Assembly (NCBI GenBank): GCA_963731625.1 | Contig: CAVSWH010000001.1 | Coordinates: forward strand, 1,488,001-1,552,000 | Origin: PALSA-555 sp963731625 | Lineage (GTDB): Bacteria; Actinomycetota; Acidimicrobiia; IMCC26256; PALSA-555 | DNA length: 64,000 bases | Direction of reading: 5' to 3' | Shown here: positions 53,251-62,274 of the stretch, piece by piece | Layout of the letters: each line of letters begins with the position of its first letter | Position numbering within the stretch: position 1 is the first letter of the stretch | The notes under the pieces: model-generated | Told to the model about the DNA's origin: nothing | The model's database searches: none | Seen by the model: the letters and a program-made list of their open reading frames with translations, nothing else | Program-made: the position numbers and the translations under genes

Positions 53251-54891
53251 TCAGCGGGCGACCGTGAGGACGACGCCCGAGGGGTGGTCGGGGTCGTGGT
53301 GGACCGCCTGGTGTGCCACGCGGTGCGCGTGCGCCGTCGGCAGCGGGTCGCCGGTGCCGAGGTTGCGGTTGAACCGCGGGTGCGCGCCGCTGGCCACCTG
53401 CACGCGGAGCCGGTGGCCGGCCGCGAAGCGCTGCGCCGTCGGCCACAGCGACACGGGCACGCACCAGATCCCGTCGGCGGGGCGAGCGAACCGGCCCGGT
53501 TCGACGCGCTGGATCCCGTCGCAGACGTTGTGGGACCGGCCGCGGGGATCGACGTCGCAGACGCGCACGTAGACGTCGAAGTGCTCGAGGTCCGACGCGA
53601 CGTGCACGGTCGCGCCGACGGGGCCCAGGACCTCGAGGTCGGCCGCCAGCGGGTCGCTCGTGTACACGAGCACGTCGGCACGGGCTTCGGTTCGCGCCTG
53701 CGGGCGGCGGCCGCCGGTGCGGCGCAGCAGCGTGCCGCCGACGATCGGCGTGGGGTCGGTCGGGTCGTAGGTGTAGCGGTCGGGGTCGCTCGGCGACGGC
53801 GGCGCCGGCGCGAGCCGCCCCGCCGGGTGCAGGTGCCATTGCTGCTCGGTCACGCCGGGCGGGGGCCAGTCGGGCAGGTCCCGCCACTCCTCGGCGCCCA
53901 TGACGAAGACCCGCACGGGCGACGGTGGAGGCGCGGCCCGGGGTGGCTCGTGGACGTGGCGGTCGAGGAAGCGCAGCGACTCGCGGATCTGCGCGGCGAA
54001 CCCGCCGGGCGCGACATGGGTCCAGGGGCCGATCACGAGGCGCGACGGCCGTCCCGCGGCGACGAGCGCCGCCCGGTCGGCGAGCTGCTGGGGCAGGAAC
54101 AGGTCGTACCAGCCGCCGACTTGCAGCACCGCGGCGTCGACGTGAGCGACGCGCGGCGAGTGGTCGATCGGCGCCCAGTGCGGGTCCTCGCGCCCGGGGT
54201 GCTCGACGATCTCGCGCCACGGCGCGACGCGCGCGCCGACGACCCGCTCGTCGAGCCCGGCGACGGGCAGCGTGTTGATGGCGCGGTCGATGCGCCGCAG
54301 CCGCGGGCGGGCGAGCGCGGCGAGTCGGCGGCGCGCGCTGTCCTCCTGCACGTGGATGCTCGTGGTCCAGTCGATGGCGTCCTCGAGGGCGAAGGTGCCG
54401 GCGCCGAACCAGTGCTCGGCGATGTTCGAGTACGCCACGTGGGTGCAGCAGGCCTTGAGGCTGGGTCCCGCGCGATCGGCGACCGCCCACTGCACGCCGC
54501 CCATGTAGCTCGGGCCGTTCATCGCCAGGCGCCCGTCGAACCAGGGCTGGGACTCGAGCCAGGCGATGGTGGCGAGCCCGTCGGCGCGCTCCGAGAAGTT
54601 GGGGACGAACACGCCGCCGGAGCCGAAGGTGCCGCGGCAGCTCTGCACGACGGCGTGCGTGCCGCGCTCCGCGAAGATGCGGCCGAGGAAGAACCCGATG
54701 GGGCCGCGCCGCCCGTAGGGGCAGCGCACGAGCACGGTCGGGTGGGGGCCGTCGCCGGCCGGGTGGTAGAGGTCCGCGAGGAGCACGACCTCGTCGTCGA
54801 CGGGCACCGCGACGTCACGCTCGACGGTGACGTGCCGGTCGATCGGCGGCCCGACCCGGAGCCAGCCTTGCGCGAGCCGGCTGAGCAGCAT
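53251..54891 (-). CDS. CocE/NonD (peptidase S15) family hydrolase
   Basis: The 546-residue alpha/beta hydrolase has the nucleophile motif GPSYMGG (S128), the Asp region in LQVGGWYDLFLPQQL and the His in VIGPWTHVAPGG, followed by the C-terminal jelly-roll domain typical of X-Pro dipeptidyl-peptidase/cocaine esterase proteins. There is no signal peptide. The substrate is unknown. It sits inside the heme operon between the cobA-hemD fusion and hemB, with only 9 and 35 bases of spacing, although no role in heme synthesis is known for the family. Confidence 0.88.
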   Translation of the reverse strand: MLLSRLAQGWLRVGPPIDRHVTVERDVAVPVDDEVVLLADLYHPAGDGPHPTVLVRCPYGRRGPIGFFLGRIFAERGTHAVVQSCRGTFGSGGVFVPNFSERADGLATIAWLESQPWFDGRLAMNGPSYMGGVQWAVADRAGPSLKACCTHVAYSNIAEHWFGAGTFALEDAIDWTTSIHVQEDSARRRLAALARPRLRRIDRAINTLPVAGLDERVVGARVAPWREIVEHPGREDPHWAPIDHSPRVAHVDAAVLQVGGWYDLFLPQQLADRAALVAAGRPSRLVIGPWTHVAPGGFAAQIRESLRFLDRHVHEPPRAAPPPSPVRVFVMGAEEWRDLPDWPPPGVTEQQWHLHPAGRLAPAPPSPSDPDRYTYDPTDPTPIVGGTLLRRTGGRRPQARTEARADVLVYTSDPLAADLEVLGPVGATVHVASDLEHFDVYVRVCDVDPRGRSHNVCDGIQRVEPGRFARPADGIWCVPVSLWPTAQRFAAGHRLRVQVASGAHPRFNRNLGTGDPLPTAHAHRVAHQAVHHDPDHPSGVVLTVAR

Positions 54892-54900
54892 CGCCGGACC

Positions 54901-56370
54901 CTAGTGAGCGAGGACCTCGACGAGCCGGGCCACGAGCCCGTCGATGGTGTGCTCGCGCGCTTCGGCGTCGACGGGGAGCCCGCGCTCGCGCGCCGTGCCC
55001 GACGTGACGGGGCCGATCGAGACGACGAGCGGCGGGTGCTCGAGCGGCCCGACCGCGTCGCAGAAGTTCGTGACCGTCGACGAGGACGTGAAGGTCACCG
55101 CGTCGACGCGCCCGTCTCGCAGCGCGGCGACGACGTCGGGGTCGGGCGGGGCCGGCCGGGTGGCGTAGAGGGGCAACACCTCGACGGTGTAGCCCCGGGC
55201 GGCGAGCCCGTCCGGCAGGACGTCGCGGGCCTGCGCGGCGCGCGCCAGGAGCACGGCCTCACCGGGCTGCGCCGGGGGGAAGGCGTCGAGGAGGGCCTCG
55301 GCGACGTAGCGGTCGGGGACGAGATCGGCGCGCACCCCGCACGCGTCGAGGGCGGCGGCGGTGCCGGGCCCGATGACGGCGACGCGCAACCCGGCGAGCG
55401 CCCGGGCGTCCCGGCCGGCGGCGTGCAGCGCGTCGAAGAGGGCGCGGACCCCGTTCGCCGACGTGAGCACGAGCCACGCGAAGCGCGGCAGGTCGGGCAG
55501 CGTGACGGGCAGCGCCTCGAGGGCGATCGCGGGCAGCTCCTCCACGGCCGCGCCGAGCGCCTCGAGCGTGGCGCGCAGGCCGCTCGCCTGCTCTCGGGCG
55601 CGGGTGACGACGACGGTGCGCCCGAACAGCGGGCGGCGCTCGAACCACGCGAGGTCGAGCGCCGCGACCGGACCGACGACGATGGCCGCAGGCGCGGACG
55701 GCGCGGCGTCGCCGATCGTGGCGAGGGTGGCGCGCCGCGTCGCTTGGTCGGGGCGGGTGCCGCGCTGCACGGCGGCGACGGGCGTGTCGGCGGGCAGCCC
55801 GGCCTCGCGCAGCTCGTGGGCGATCGCGTCGATGCGTGACGCGCCCATGAGCACGACGATCGTCCCGCCGACGCGGGCGAGCGCGGCCCAGTCGACGCCC
55901 GCCGCGTCCTGGGTCGGGTCCTCGTGACCGGTCACGATGGTGACCGAGCGCGCCAGGCCACGGTGCGTCACGGGGATCCCCGCGTACGCCGGCGCGGCGA
56001 GCGCGCTCGTCACGCCGGGCACGACCTCGAACGCGAGGCCGGCCTCACGGAGGGCCTCGGCCTCCTCCCCGCCCCGGCCGAACACGAACGGGTCCCCGCC
56101 CTTCAGGCGCACGACGCGCCGGCCGGCACGGGCGTGGGTGACGAGGAGCGCGTTGATCTCGTCCTGGCTCGCCTCGGCGCGACCGGGCGCCTTCCCGACC
56201 GAGACGCGCTCGGCCTCGGGGGGCGCGAGGTCGAGGAGTGCGGGCGCGGCGAGTCGGTCGTAGACGACGACGTCCGCGGCGGCGAGGACCTCCGCACCCC
56301 GGCGGGTCAACAGGCCCGGGTCACCCGGGCCCGCCCCGACCAGGAAGACCGGCGGGGTCGCGTCGCTCAC
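54901..56370 (-). CDS. cobA-hemD: Uroporphyrinogen-III C-methyltransferase / uroporphyrinogen-III synthase fusion
   Basis: Residues ~1-240 are SUMT (CobA/CysG-A): FLVGAGPGDPGLLTRRGAEV, VVRLKGGDPFVFGRGGEEAE and GHEDPTQ. Residues ~245-489 are HemD: RTVVVTRAREQASGLRATLE and AVTFTSSSTVTNFCDAVG. The HemD half closes the tetrapyrrole ring to uroporphyrinogen III; the SUMT half methylates it to precorrin-2 for siroheme or cobalamin. GTG at 56370 overlaps the hemC stop (GTGA). Such fusions are usual in Actinobacteria. Confidence 0.94.
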   Translation of the reverse strand: MSDATPPVFLVGAGPGDPGLLTRRGAEVLAAADVVVYDRLAAPALLDLAPPEAERVSVGKAPGRAEASQDEINALLVTHARAGRRVVRLKGGDPFVFGRGGEEAEALREAGLAFEVVPGVTSALAAPAYAGIPVTHRGLARSVTIVTGHEDPTQDAAGVDWAALARVGGTIVVLMGASRIDAIAHELREAGLPADTPVAAVQRGTRPDQATRRATLATIGDAAPSAPAAIVVGPVAALDLAWFERRPLFGRTVVVTRAREQASGLRATLEALGAAVEELPAIALEALPVTLPDLPRFAWLVLTSANGVRALFDALHAAGRDARALAGLRVAVIGPGTAAALDACGVRADLVPDRYVAEALLDAFPPAQPGEAVLLARAAQARDVLPDGLAARGYTVEVLPLYATRPAPPDPDVVAALRDGRVDAVTFTSSSTVTNFCDAVGPLEHPPLVVSIGPVTSGTARERGLPVDAEAREHTIDGLVARLVEVLAH

Positions 56371-57260
56371 GCGGCGGGGTCGTCGGCGAGGAGCGCCCGG
56401 CCGCCGTCCCGGTCGAGGAGCGTCCTGGCGACGGCCTCGCCCGTCGCGAGGGGCTCGCGGCCCACCGCGTCGGCCCGGAGCACGATGTGCCCGTCGAGGG
56501 ACGCGATCAGGCCCGTGATGCGGATCTCGTCGCCGTCGACCGCGGCGAGGGCGGCGACCGGCCGGTCGCAGCCGCCGCCCAGCGTGGCCAGGAAGGCCCG
56601 CTCGGCGTCGACGGCGCGGCGCGCCGTCGGGTCCTCGATGGCGCGCAGCGCGGCGAGGGTGGCGGTGTCGTCGGCGCGGCACTCGACGCCGAGCGCGCCT
56701 TGCGCGACCTGGGGCAGCAGCACCGAGGGCGCGAGCGGGTGGACGTGCTCGTCGACGAGGTCGAGGCGCTCGAGCGCGGCGAGGGCGACGACCGCGGCGT
56801 CGTGGTCGCGGGCGCGCTCGACACGGGTCGGGACGTTGCCCCGCAGCTCGGCGAACGTCAGGTCGGGGCGGGCGTGCGCCAGCTGCGCGCGTCGCCGCAC
56901 CGAGCCGGTCGCGACGCGGGCGCCGGTGGGGAGCTCGTCGAACGCGGTGCCGACGAGCGCGTCACGCGGGTCGGCCCGCTCGGGCACGCACGCCAGCACG
57001 AGGCCGGGCGGCGTCGCCGAGGGCAGGTCCTTCGCCGAGTGGACCGCGAGGTCGGCGCGCCCGGTGAGGACGGCGTCCTGGACCTCCTTGACGAACACGC
57101 CTTGGCCGCCGAGGGCGTGGATGGGCTCGTCGGCGCGCCGGTCCCCCGTCGTGGTCACGACGACGAGCTCGGCGGGACCGTCGAGGCGGGCGAGCACCCG
57201 TTCGGTCTGCCATCGGGCGAGCGTGCTGCCCCGCGTCGCCGCCCGCCGCGGCGACGTCAT
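56367..57260 (-). CDS. hemC: Hydroxymethylbilane synthase
   Basis: HemC (297 residues) polymerises four porphobilinogens. The start RRAATRGSTLARWQTERV, the active-site stretch GVFVKEVQDAVLTGRADLAV then HSAKDLP with its Asp/Lys residues, and the dipyrromethane-binding cysteine in LGGGCDRPVAALAAV are all present. ATG at 57260 overlaps the hemA stop (ATGA). Confidence 0.95.
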   Translation of the reverse strand: MTSPRRAATRGSTLARWQTERVLARLDGPAELVVVTTTGDRRADEPIHALGGQGVFVKEVQDAVLTGRADLAVHSAKDLPSATPPGLVLACVPERADPRDALVGTAFDELPTGARVATGSVRRRAQLAHARPDLTFAELRGNVPTRVERARDHDAAVVALAALERLDLVDEHVHPLAPSVLLPQVAQGALGVECRADDTATLAALRAIEDPTARRAVDAERAFLATLGGGCDRPVAALAAVDGDEIRITGLIASLDGHIVLRADAVGREPLATGEAVARTLLDRDGGRALLADDPAA

Positions 57261-58516
57261 TCGTCGTCGAGCGCGAACAGGTCGGCGAGGGCGTCGGCGA
57301 GGAGCTCGCCGCGGGCCGTGCCGGCCGCGTCCTTCACGCGCACGGTCGGCTCGTGCAGCAGCTTCTTCACCACGGCGCGAGAGATCGCGTCGGCCGCCTC
57401 GGCGGCGGCCGGGTCGAGCCGTCCACCGCGGCGCTGCAGCTCGGCCCGGCGCAGCGTCTCGGCCCGCTCGTGGAGCGCGGCGACGAGCGGGGCGACCTCG
57501 CGGGCGGAGCGCTCGAGGCGGAACCGGTCGAGCTCGTCGGTGACGATGGCGCGGACGTTGTCGATCTCGGCGCGGCGCAGCTCGAGCGACTGGTCGCCGA
57601 AGGCGCGCAGCGCCTCGATGTCGAGGAGGGTGATCCCGAAGACCTGCCCGACGCCGGGGTCGACGTCGCGGGGGACGGCGACGTCGACGACGAGCAGGGC
57701 GCGGCCGTCGCGGCGGGCCATGACGGTCTCCATGTCGCCCCGCTCGATGAGGACGTTCGGCGCGCCGGTCGAGGCGAGCAGGACGTCGCTGTCGACGAGC
57801 GTGTCGGGGATCTCGTCGAGCGAGATGGCCCGGCCGCCGACCCGGGTCGCGAGCTCGCGGGCCCGGGCACGGCTGCGGTTGGCGACGACGATCTCGCCCA
57901 CCCCTGCGCCGGCGAGGGCGACGGCCATGCCGACCCCGACGTCCCCGGCGCCGAGCACGAGGACGCGCCGACCGGCGAGGGAGCCGAGGCGCTCGGCGGC
58001 GAGGGTCACCGCGGCGGAGGACACCGAGACGGCGTGGCGACCGATGTGGGTGTCGCGCCGGGCGCGCTTGCCGACCTGGACGGCGTGACGGAAGGCGCGA
58101 CCGAGCAGCTGCCCGGCCGTCCCCTCCTTCTCGGCCAGCTGCCAGGCCTCGCGGACCTGCCCGAGGATCTCGGCCTCGCCGATGATCATCGAGTCGAGGC
58201 CGGCGGCGACGCCGAAGAGGTGCGCGACCGCGGCGTCGTCGTGGTACGTGTACAGCGACTCGGCGAGGCTGTCCGGGTCGAGGCCGGCGAGGTCCGCGAG
58301 GAAGTGGCGGACGTCGTCGATGCCCGGGTGGAACCGGGTGGTGTGGGCGTAGACCTCGGTGCGGTTGCACGTGGAGAGGACCACCACGTCCGCGAGGTGC
58401 TCGCGGTCCGCGAGGGTATGGAGGGCCTTCGGAAGGCCCGCCGGAGGGACCGTCATCCGCTCCAGCAGGTCGACGGCCGCGGTGCGGTGGTTCAGCCCGA
58501 CGACGACGAGAGACAC
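57257..58516 (-). CDS. hemA: Glutamyl-tRNA reductase
   Basis: HemA (419 residues) reduces Glu-tRNA to glutamate-1-semialdehyde, the first committed step of heme synthesis. VVVGLNHRTAAVDLLERM, the catalytic cysteine in LSTCNRTEVYAHT, MIIGEAEILGQVREAWQLAE and the NADPH-binding VLVLGAGDVGVGMAVALA are present. GTG at 58516 lies 25 bases inside the 3' end of the upstream dehydrogenase gene, so translation is coupled. Confidence 0.96.
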   Translation of the reverse strand: MSLVVVGLNHRTAAVDLLERMTVPPAGLPKALHTLADREHLADVVVLSTCNRTEVYAHTTRFHPGIDDVRHFLADLAGLDPDSLAESLYTYHDDAAVAHLFGVAAGLDSMIIGEAEILGQVREAWQLAEKEGTAGQLLGRAFRHAVQVGKRARRDTHIGRHAVSVSSAAVTLAAERLGSLAGRRVLVLGAGDVGVGMAVALAGAGVGEIVVANRSRARARELATRVGGRAISLDEIPDTLVDSDVLLASTGAPNVLIERGDMETVMARRDGRALLVVDVAVPRDVDPGVGQVFGITLLDIEALRAFGDQSLELRRAEIDNVRAIVTDELDRFRLERSAREVAPLVAALHERAETLRRAELQRRGGRLDPAAAEAADAISRAVVKKLLHEPTVRVKDAAGTARGELLADALADLFALDDE

Positions 58517-59139
58517 GCCCGGAGGAGCTCCTTCGCTTGGGCCACGTGCCCGGTGCGGACGAGATCGAGGATGCCGGAATCGAGGGCCTGCCGCCAATCG
58601 AGGGTCTCGGTCGAGACGCCCGACGCCCGGGCCGACTCCCGCTCCTCGGCGAGGAGGTCGAGGAGCACCCCCCATTCGGGCCCCATCTCCGAGGCGACGT
58701 GGTCCTTCAGGTAGGTGGCCAGGGCGGGGCTGCGCCCGCCCGTGCCGATCGTGACGACGAGGTCGCCCTGGCGGACGACCGACATGAGCGTGAACGAGCA
58801 GTGGGCGGGGTCGTCGGCGGCGTTCACGAAGAGCCGGCGAGCCTCCCCGGCCTCGAAGACGGCGGCGTTCACGGCCGGGTCGGGGGTGGCGGCGGTCGCC
58901 AGCCACGCCCCGTCGAGGTCGGTCGGCCGGAAGGGACGCTCGTCGACGGTGACGCGCCCGCTGTCCCGCCAGTCGAGGACCTCGGCGCCGAGGTCCGGGG
59001 CGACGACGTGGACGACGGCGCCGGCCCCGAGCAGCCCGGCGATCTTGCGGGCCGCGACCCGCCCGGCGCCGACCACGACGCAGCGCCGCCCGGCCACCAA
59101 GAGGTTGACCGGGTAGCCGAGCAGACCGGGCCGTCCCAT
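58492..59139 (-). CDS. Precorrin-2 dehydrogenase / sirohydrochlorin ferrochelatase-like protein
   Basis: The 215-residue protein resembles Met8 and the N-terminal half of CysG: Rossmann motif CVVVGAGRVAARKIAGLLGA, then LFVNAADDPAHCSFTLMSVV and GRSPALATYLKDHVA. Together with the SUMT half of the fusion downstream it would give siroheme. It lies 10 bases downstream of rex and overlaps hemA. Confidence 0.9.
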   Translation of the reverse strand: MGRPGLLGYPVNLLVAGRRCVVVGAGRVAARKIAGLLGAGAVVHVVAPDLGAEVLDWRDSGRVTVDERPFRPTDLDGAWLATAATPDPAVNAAVFEAGEARRLFVNAADDPAHCSFTLMSVVRQGDLVVTIGTGGRSPALATYLKDHVASEMGPEWGVLLDLLAEERESARASGVSTETLDWRQALDSGILDLVRTGHVAQAKELLRACLSSSSG

Positions 59140-59149
59140 CTGCCCATGG

Positions 59150-59881
59150 TCACACGCCGGCGGCGTCCCGGGTGCGCCGATAGTGCTGCTGGTAGAAGGA
59201 GAGGATCTGCAGCTCGGTGGCGAGGTCCACCTTGCGCAGCGACACCTCGGGCGGCACCACGACGACGGTCGGCGCGAAGTTGAGGATGGCGCGCACTCCG
59301 GCGGCGACGAGGCGGTCGGCGACCCCCTGGGCCGACTCGGCGGGGGTGGCGATGACCCCGATGGCGACCTGGCGCTCGGCGACGATCGACGAGAGGGCCT
59401 CGACGGGCTCGACGGCGAGGTCCGCGACCCGGGTCCCCACCTTCGCCGGGTCGGCGTCGACGAGGGCCACGACGCGAAAGCCCCGGGCCGAGAACCCCCG
59501 GTAGTTGGCGAGGGCCCGGCCGAGGTTCCCGATCCCGAGGATCGCCACCGGCCAGTCGTGGGTGAGGCCCAGCTCGCGGGACACCTCGTTGAGGAGGTGC
59601 TCGACCTCGTAGCCGACCCCCCGGGTGCCGTAGGAGCCGAGATGGGAGAGGTCCTTGCGGACCTTCGCCGCGGTGACGCCCGCCAGCTCGGCGAGCTGCT
59701 CGGAGGAGACCGTGGTGCTCTGCTCGGCGAGCTCGAGCAGCGCCCGGTAATAGAGGGGCAGCCGGGCCACGGTCGCCTCGGGGATCAGGCGAGCCTCGGT
59801 GATGTCGGGCTCCTCTCCCCCGGCCGGGTCGCCCCGACCGGCGTGCGCCGGCGCCGGCCACCCTATCCCGCGCTTGTGCAC
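59150..59881 (-). CDS. rex: Redox-sensing transcriptional repressor Rex
   Basis: Rex binds DNA at low NADH/NAD ratio and represses respiratory genes. The winged helix has IPEATVARLPLYYRALLELA, VRKDLSHLGSYGTRGVGYEV; the Rossmann domain has ILGIGNLGRALANYRGFSAR, and the domain-swap helix is ELQILSFYQQHYRR. Rex heading a hem operon also occurs in Streptomyces. The coordinates give the longest frame (GTG 59881), but a promoter and operator overlap that codon, so translation must begin further down. GGAGAGGAG is followed six bases later by ATC (59803), with no ATG, GTG or TTG before GTG 59770. Confidence 0.93.
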   Translation of the reverse strand: MHKRGIGWPAPAHAGRGDPAGGEEPDITEARLIPEATVARLPLYYRALLELAEQSTTVSSEQLAELAGVTAAKVRKDLSHLGSYGTRGVGYEVEHLLNEVSRELGLTHDWPVAILGIGNLGRALANYRGFSARGFRVVALVDADPAKVGTRVADLAVEPVEALSSIVAERQVAIGVIATPAESAQGVADRLVAAGVRAILNFAPTVVVVPPEVSLRKVDLATELQILSFYQQHYRRTRDAAGV

Positions 59882-59891
59882 GCGGTCACAA
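59862..59891 (-). promoter_or_regulatory. rex-hem operon promoter
   Basis: TTGTGA (59886-59891) and GATAGG (59862-59867) with an 18-base spacer on the minus strand. Transcription would begin near 59855, downstream of the longest-frame GTG. Confidence 0.5.
59874..59891. promoter_or_regulatory. Rex operator (ROP-like) over the rex promoter
   Basis: TTGTGCACGCGGTCACAA is an 18-base near-palindrome matching the known Rex consensus TTGTGAAnnnnTTCACAA in the outer half-sites (TTGTG and CACAA). It covers the -35 element and much of the spacer, the expected place for autorepression. No second copy was seen upstream of either nuoA or the b6 cassette. Confidence 0.7.
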
Positions 59892-59931
59892 GCGCGTCGG
59901 GCTCGCTGGCGGCGCCGTACGCTCGCCCCGG

Positions 59932-60627
59932 ATGGTCACGGGGCTGGCGTTCGTGGCCACCGCCGTGGCGTCGTGGTTCGCGCAGGCGACGCTGGCCCGG
60001 GCGATCCAGCGGCGCCGGCGGGAGCTGTGGGACTGGACGGTGGCCCTCGCGCTCTTCGCGGTGGCGGGCGCGGCCCTGGCGCTCGGGTCCTCGAACGGCT
60101 GGGGTCCGGCCAACTACCGGGTGTTCTTCTTGTGCGGGGCGGTGCTCGACGTGCCGTGGCTGGCCCTCGGCACGGTCGACCTGCTGCTCGGGCCTCGGAT
60201 CGGGCGGCGGGCCCAGTGGTTCGTGGTCTTCTTCTCCGGGCTGGCCGCCGGCGTGATCCTCTCCGCGCCGATGCAGGCCGTGTCGGGCACCGCGATCCCG
60301 CAGGGCTCGACGACCTTCGGGGCGTTCCCCCGTGTGCTCGCGGCGGTGGGCAGCGGCGTCGGCGCCACCGTGATCCTCGTGGGCGCGATCTGGTCGGGGC
60401 TGCGCCTCGCCCGGGACCGGTCGCGCCCGGGGAACGCGCGGCGCGCCGGGGCCAACGGGCTCATCGCGCTCGGGACGCTCGTGCTCTCGAGCGGCGGCCT
60501 GCTCCAGGGCTTCGTCGGCCACGACACGGCGTTCGCCGCGACGCTCGCCGCCGGGATCACGATCATCTACGTCGGCTTCGTCGTCGCCGAGGGGCACGGG
60601 CGACCCGTGCCGGCGCCGGCGGCCTGA
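59932..60627 (+). CDS. Unknown multi-pass membrane protein
   Basis: This 231-residue hydrophobic protein has about seven membrane helices (first at 3-22, last near 200-220, ending GHGRPVPAPAA). I recognise no family. It is divergent from rex, so the Rex operator could also affect it. There is no clear ribosome-binding site before the ATG at 59932. Its stop is one base from the stop of the convergent acyl-CoA ligase. Confidence 0.75.
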   Translation: MVTGLAFVATAVASWFAQATLARAIQRRRRELWDWTVALALFAVAGAALALGSSNGWGPANYRVFFLCGAVLDVPWLALGTVDLLLGPRIGRRAQWFVVFFSGLAAGVILSAPMQAVSGTAIPQGSTTFGAFPRVLAAVGSGVGATVILVGAIWSGLRLARDRSRPGNARRAGANGLIALGTLVLSSGGLLQGFVGHDTAFAATLAAGITIIYVGFVVAEGHGRPVPAPAA

Positions 60628-60628
60628 C

Positions 60629-62226
60629 CTACCCGAGGTCGCGGCGGCGCACCTTGCCGACCGCCGTGCGGGGAGCGCGTCGACGACCTCGACGCGGGTC
60701 GGGCACTTGTAGCGCGCCAACGCCCGGCCGCAGTGCGCGACCAGCGCGGCCGGGTCGGGCACGTGCCCGGGTGCGGCGACGACGTAGGCGACGACGGTCT
60801 CGCCGGTGCGGGGGCTCGGCTCGCCGACGACGGCGACGTCGGCGACGTCGGGGTGGGAGCGCAGGGCCTCCTCGACCTCGGCCGGGTAGACGTTGAAGCC
60901 GCCGACGAGGATGAGGTCGGTGCGCCGGTCGACGAGGCGCAGGTCGTCGTGCTCGTCGACGACCGCGACGTCGCCGGTGTGGAGCCATCCGTCGGCGAGC
61001 GCGCGGGCGGTCGCGGTGGCGTCGCCCCAGTAGCCGGCGAACACGTTCGGGCCCTGCACCCAGATCTCGCCGGGATCGCCGAGCAGGACGTCGGCGCCGT
61101 CCTCGTCGACGAGGCGGACCGTGACCCCGGGCAGGGGGCGCCCGATCGAGCCCGGCGGCGGCGGGGTGGGGCCGAGGGCGGTCGTCGACACGATCGGGGA
61201 CGCCTCGGTGAGCCCGTAGCCCTGGTGCACCACGACGCCGTAGCGGTCCCGGAACCCGGTCGCGACGGCGTCGGGCAGCGCGGCGGCGCCCGAGACGGCG
61301 AGGCGCACCGACGCGAACGCGTCGGGCGGCGCGGCGCCCGCGTCGAGCCACTCGCGGAACATCGTGGGCACCCCGGCGAGGACGGTGACGCCGTGCTGGT
61401 GGGCGAGGCGGGCGCTCGCTGCGGGCTGGAAGCGCTCGACGAGCAGCGTCGCCGCGCCCGCGGCGAGCCCGCAGCCGAGCACGACGTTCAGCCCGAAGAT
61501 GTGCGAGCACGGCAGCACGGCGAGGCCGACGTCGTCGGGCTGCAGCGCGAGGCCGGGGTGGCCCTGGACCTGCGCGATGTTCGCCGCGAGGTTGGCGTGC
61601 GTGAGCATCGCGGCGCGCGGCGCACCGGCGGTGCCGGACGTGAAGAGGAGGACGGCGAGGTCGTCGTCGGCCCGGTCGACGAGCGGCGCCGCCGCGTCGG
61701 GCAGCGTGTCGAGGTCGATGGCGCGCACCGCACGCCCCGCCGCGCGGGCGAGCGGCGTCGACGAGCCCGCGGCGAGGGTCAGCCGCGCGTCGACCGCGGC
61801 GAGCTGGCGCTCGAGCTCGGCGGGCGGGGAGGTGGCGTGGAGCGGGACGCAGACCGCGCCGGCGTGCAGCGCGGCGAGGTACGCGGCGACGAAGGCCACA
61901 CCGTTCGGGCTGACGAGCGCGACGCGGTCGCCGGGCTCGACGCCGTCCTCGCCGAGCTGGGTGGCGAGGCGGGCGGCCGTGTCGGCGAGCGCCCGGTAGG
62001 TGGTGCGCCCGCCGTGCTCGTCGAGCAGGGCCGGGGCGTCCGGCGTCGTCGCGGCGGCCCGCAGCAGCACCCCGGCGAGGTTCACCGGGGGGAGATCGTA
62101 GGGGGACGGGGAGAAGGTGGCCCCAGCCGCGGGCGTGGGTCTTGGGGCGGGCTGGGAGGCCAGTGATCGCCACTTTGTCGTGGCGTCACGCTCCCCACGC
62201 CCGCGGGCCGGAACCGTTCCCTCCAT
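60629..62226 (-). CDS. AMP-dependent acyl-CoA ligase, frameshifted near the 3' end
   Basis: An adenylate-forming long- or medium-chain acyl-CoA ligase: VLLFTSGTAGAPRAAMLTHA (A3), GYGLTEASPIVST (A5), GDVAVVDEHDDLRLVDRRTD (A7/A8) and LVGGFNVYPAEVEEAL. After VEVVDALP the frame must change to read RTAVGKVRRRDLG and stop, giving the expected catalytic-lysine motif A10. The join needs one extra C in CCCC at 60670-60673 (minus strand), giving ~532 residues. ATG 62226 has AGAGGG upstream, but homology seems to begin near VNLAGVLLRAA (GTG 62085), leaving ~47 unusual residues. Substrate unknown. Confidence 0.85.
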
Positions 62227-62263
62227 CGTCGCCCTCTGTGGCGGGCTTGAGGCCTTTCGCCAC
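62127..62263 (-). other. Possible structured RNA at the 5' end of the acyl-CoA ligase gene
   Basis: On the minus strand a perfect 13-base stem (62127-62139 with 62194-62206) encloses a hairpin GTGA-CGCCAC/GTGGCG-TCAC (62163-62189, one bulge, six-base loop) and a small CTGG/CCAG hairpin. A further GTGGCG/CGCCAC hairpin lies upstream (62238-62263). It matches no riboswitch I know. GC richness makes chance folding possible. Confidence 0.3.
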
Positions 62264-62274
62264 TGAGCGTGAGA

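Noticed and set aside
62127..62206. Intrinsic terminator for the SAM hydroxide adenosyltransferase gene
   Set aside because: The stem-loop has no U-tract, encloses further hairpins, and lies over the start region of the next gene.
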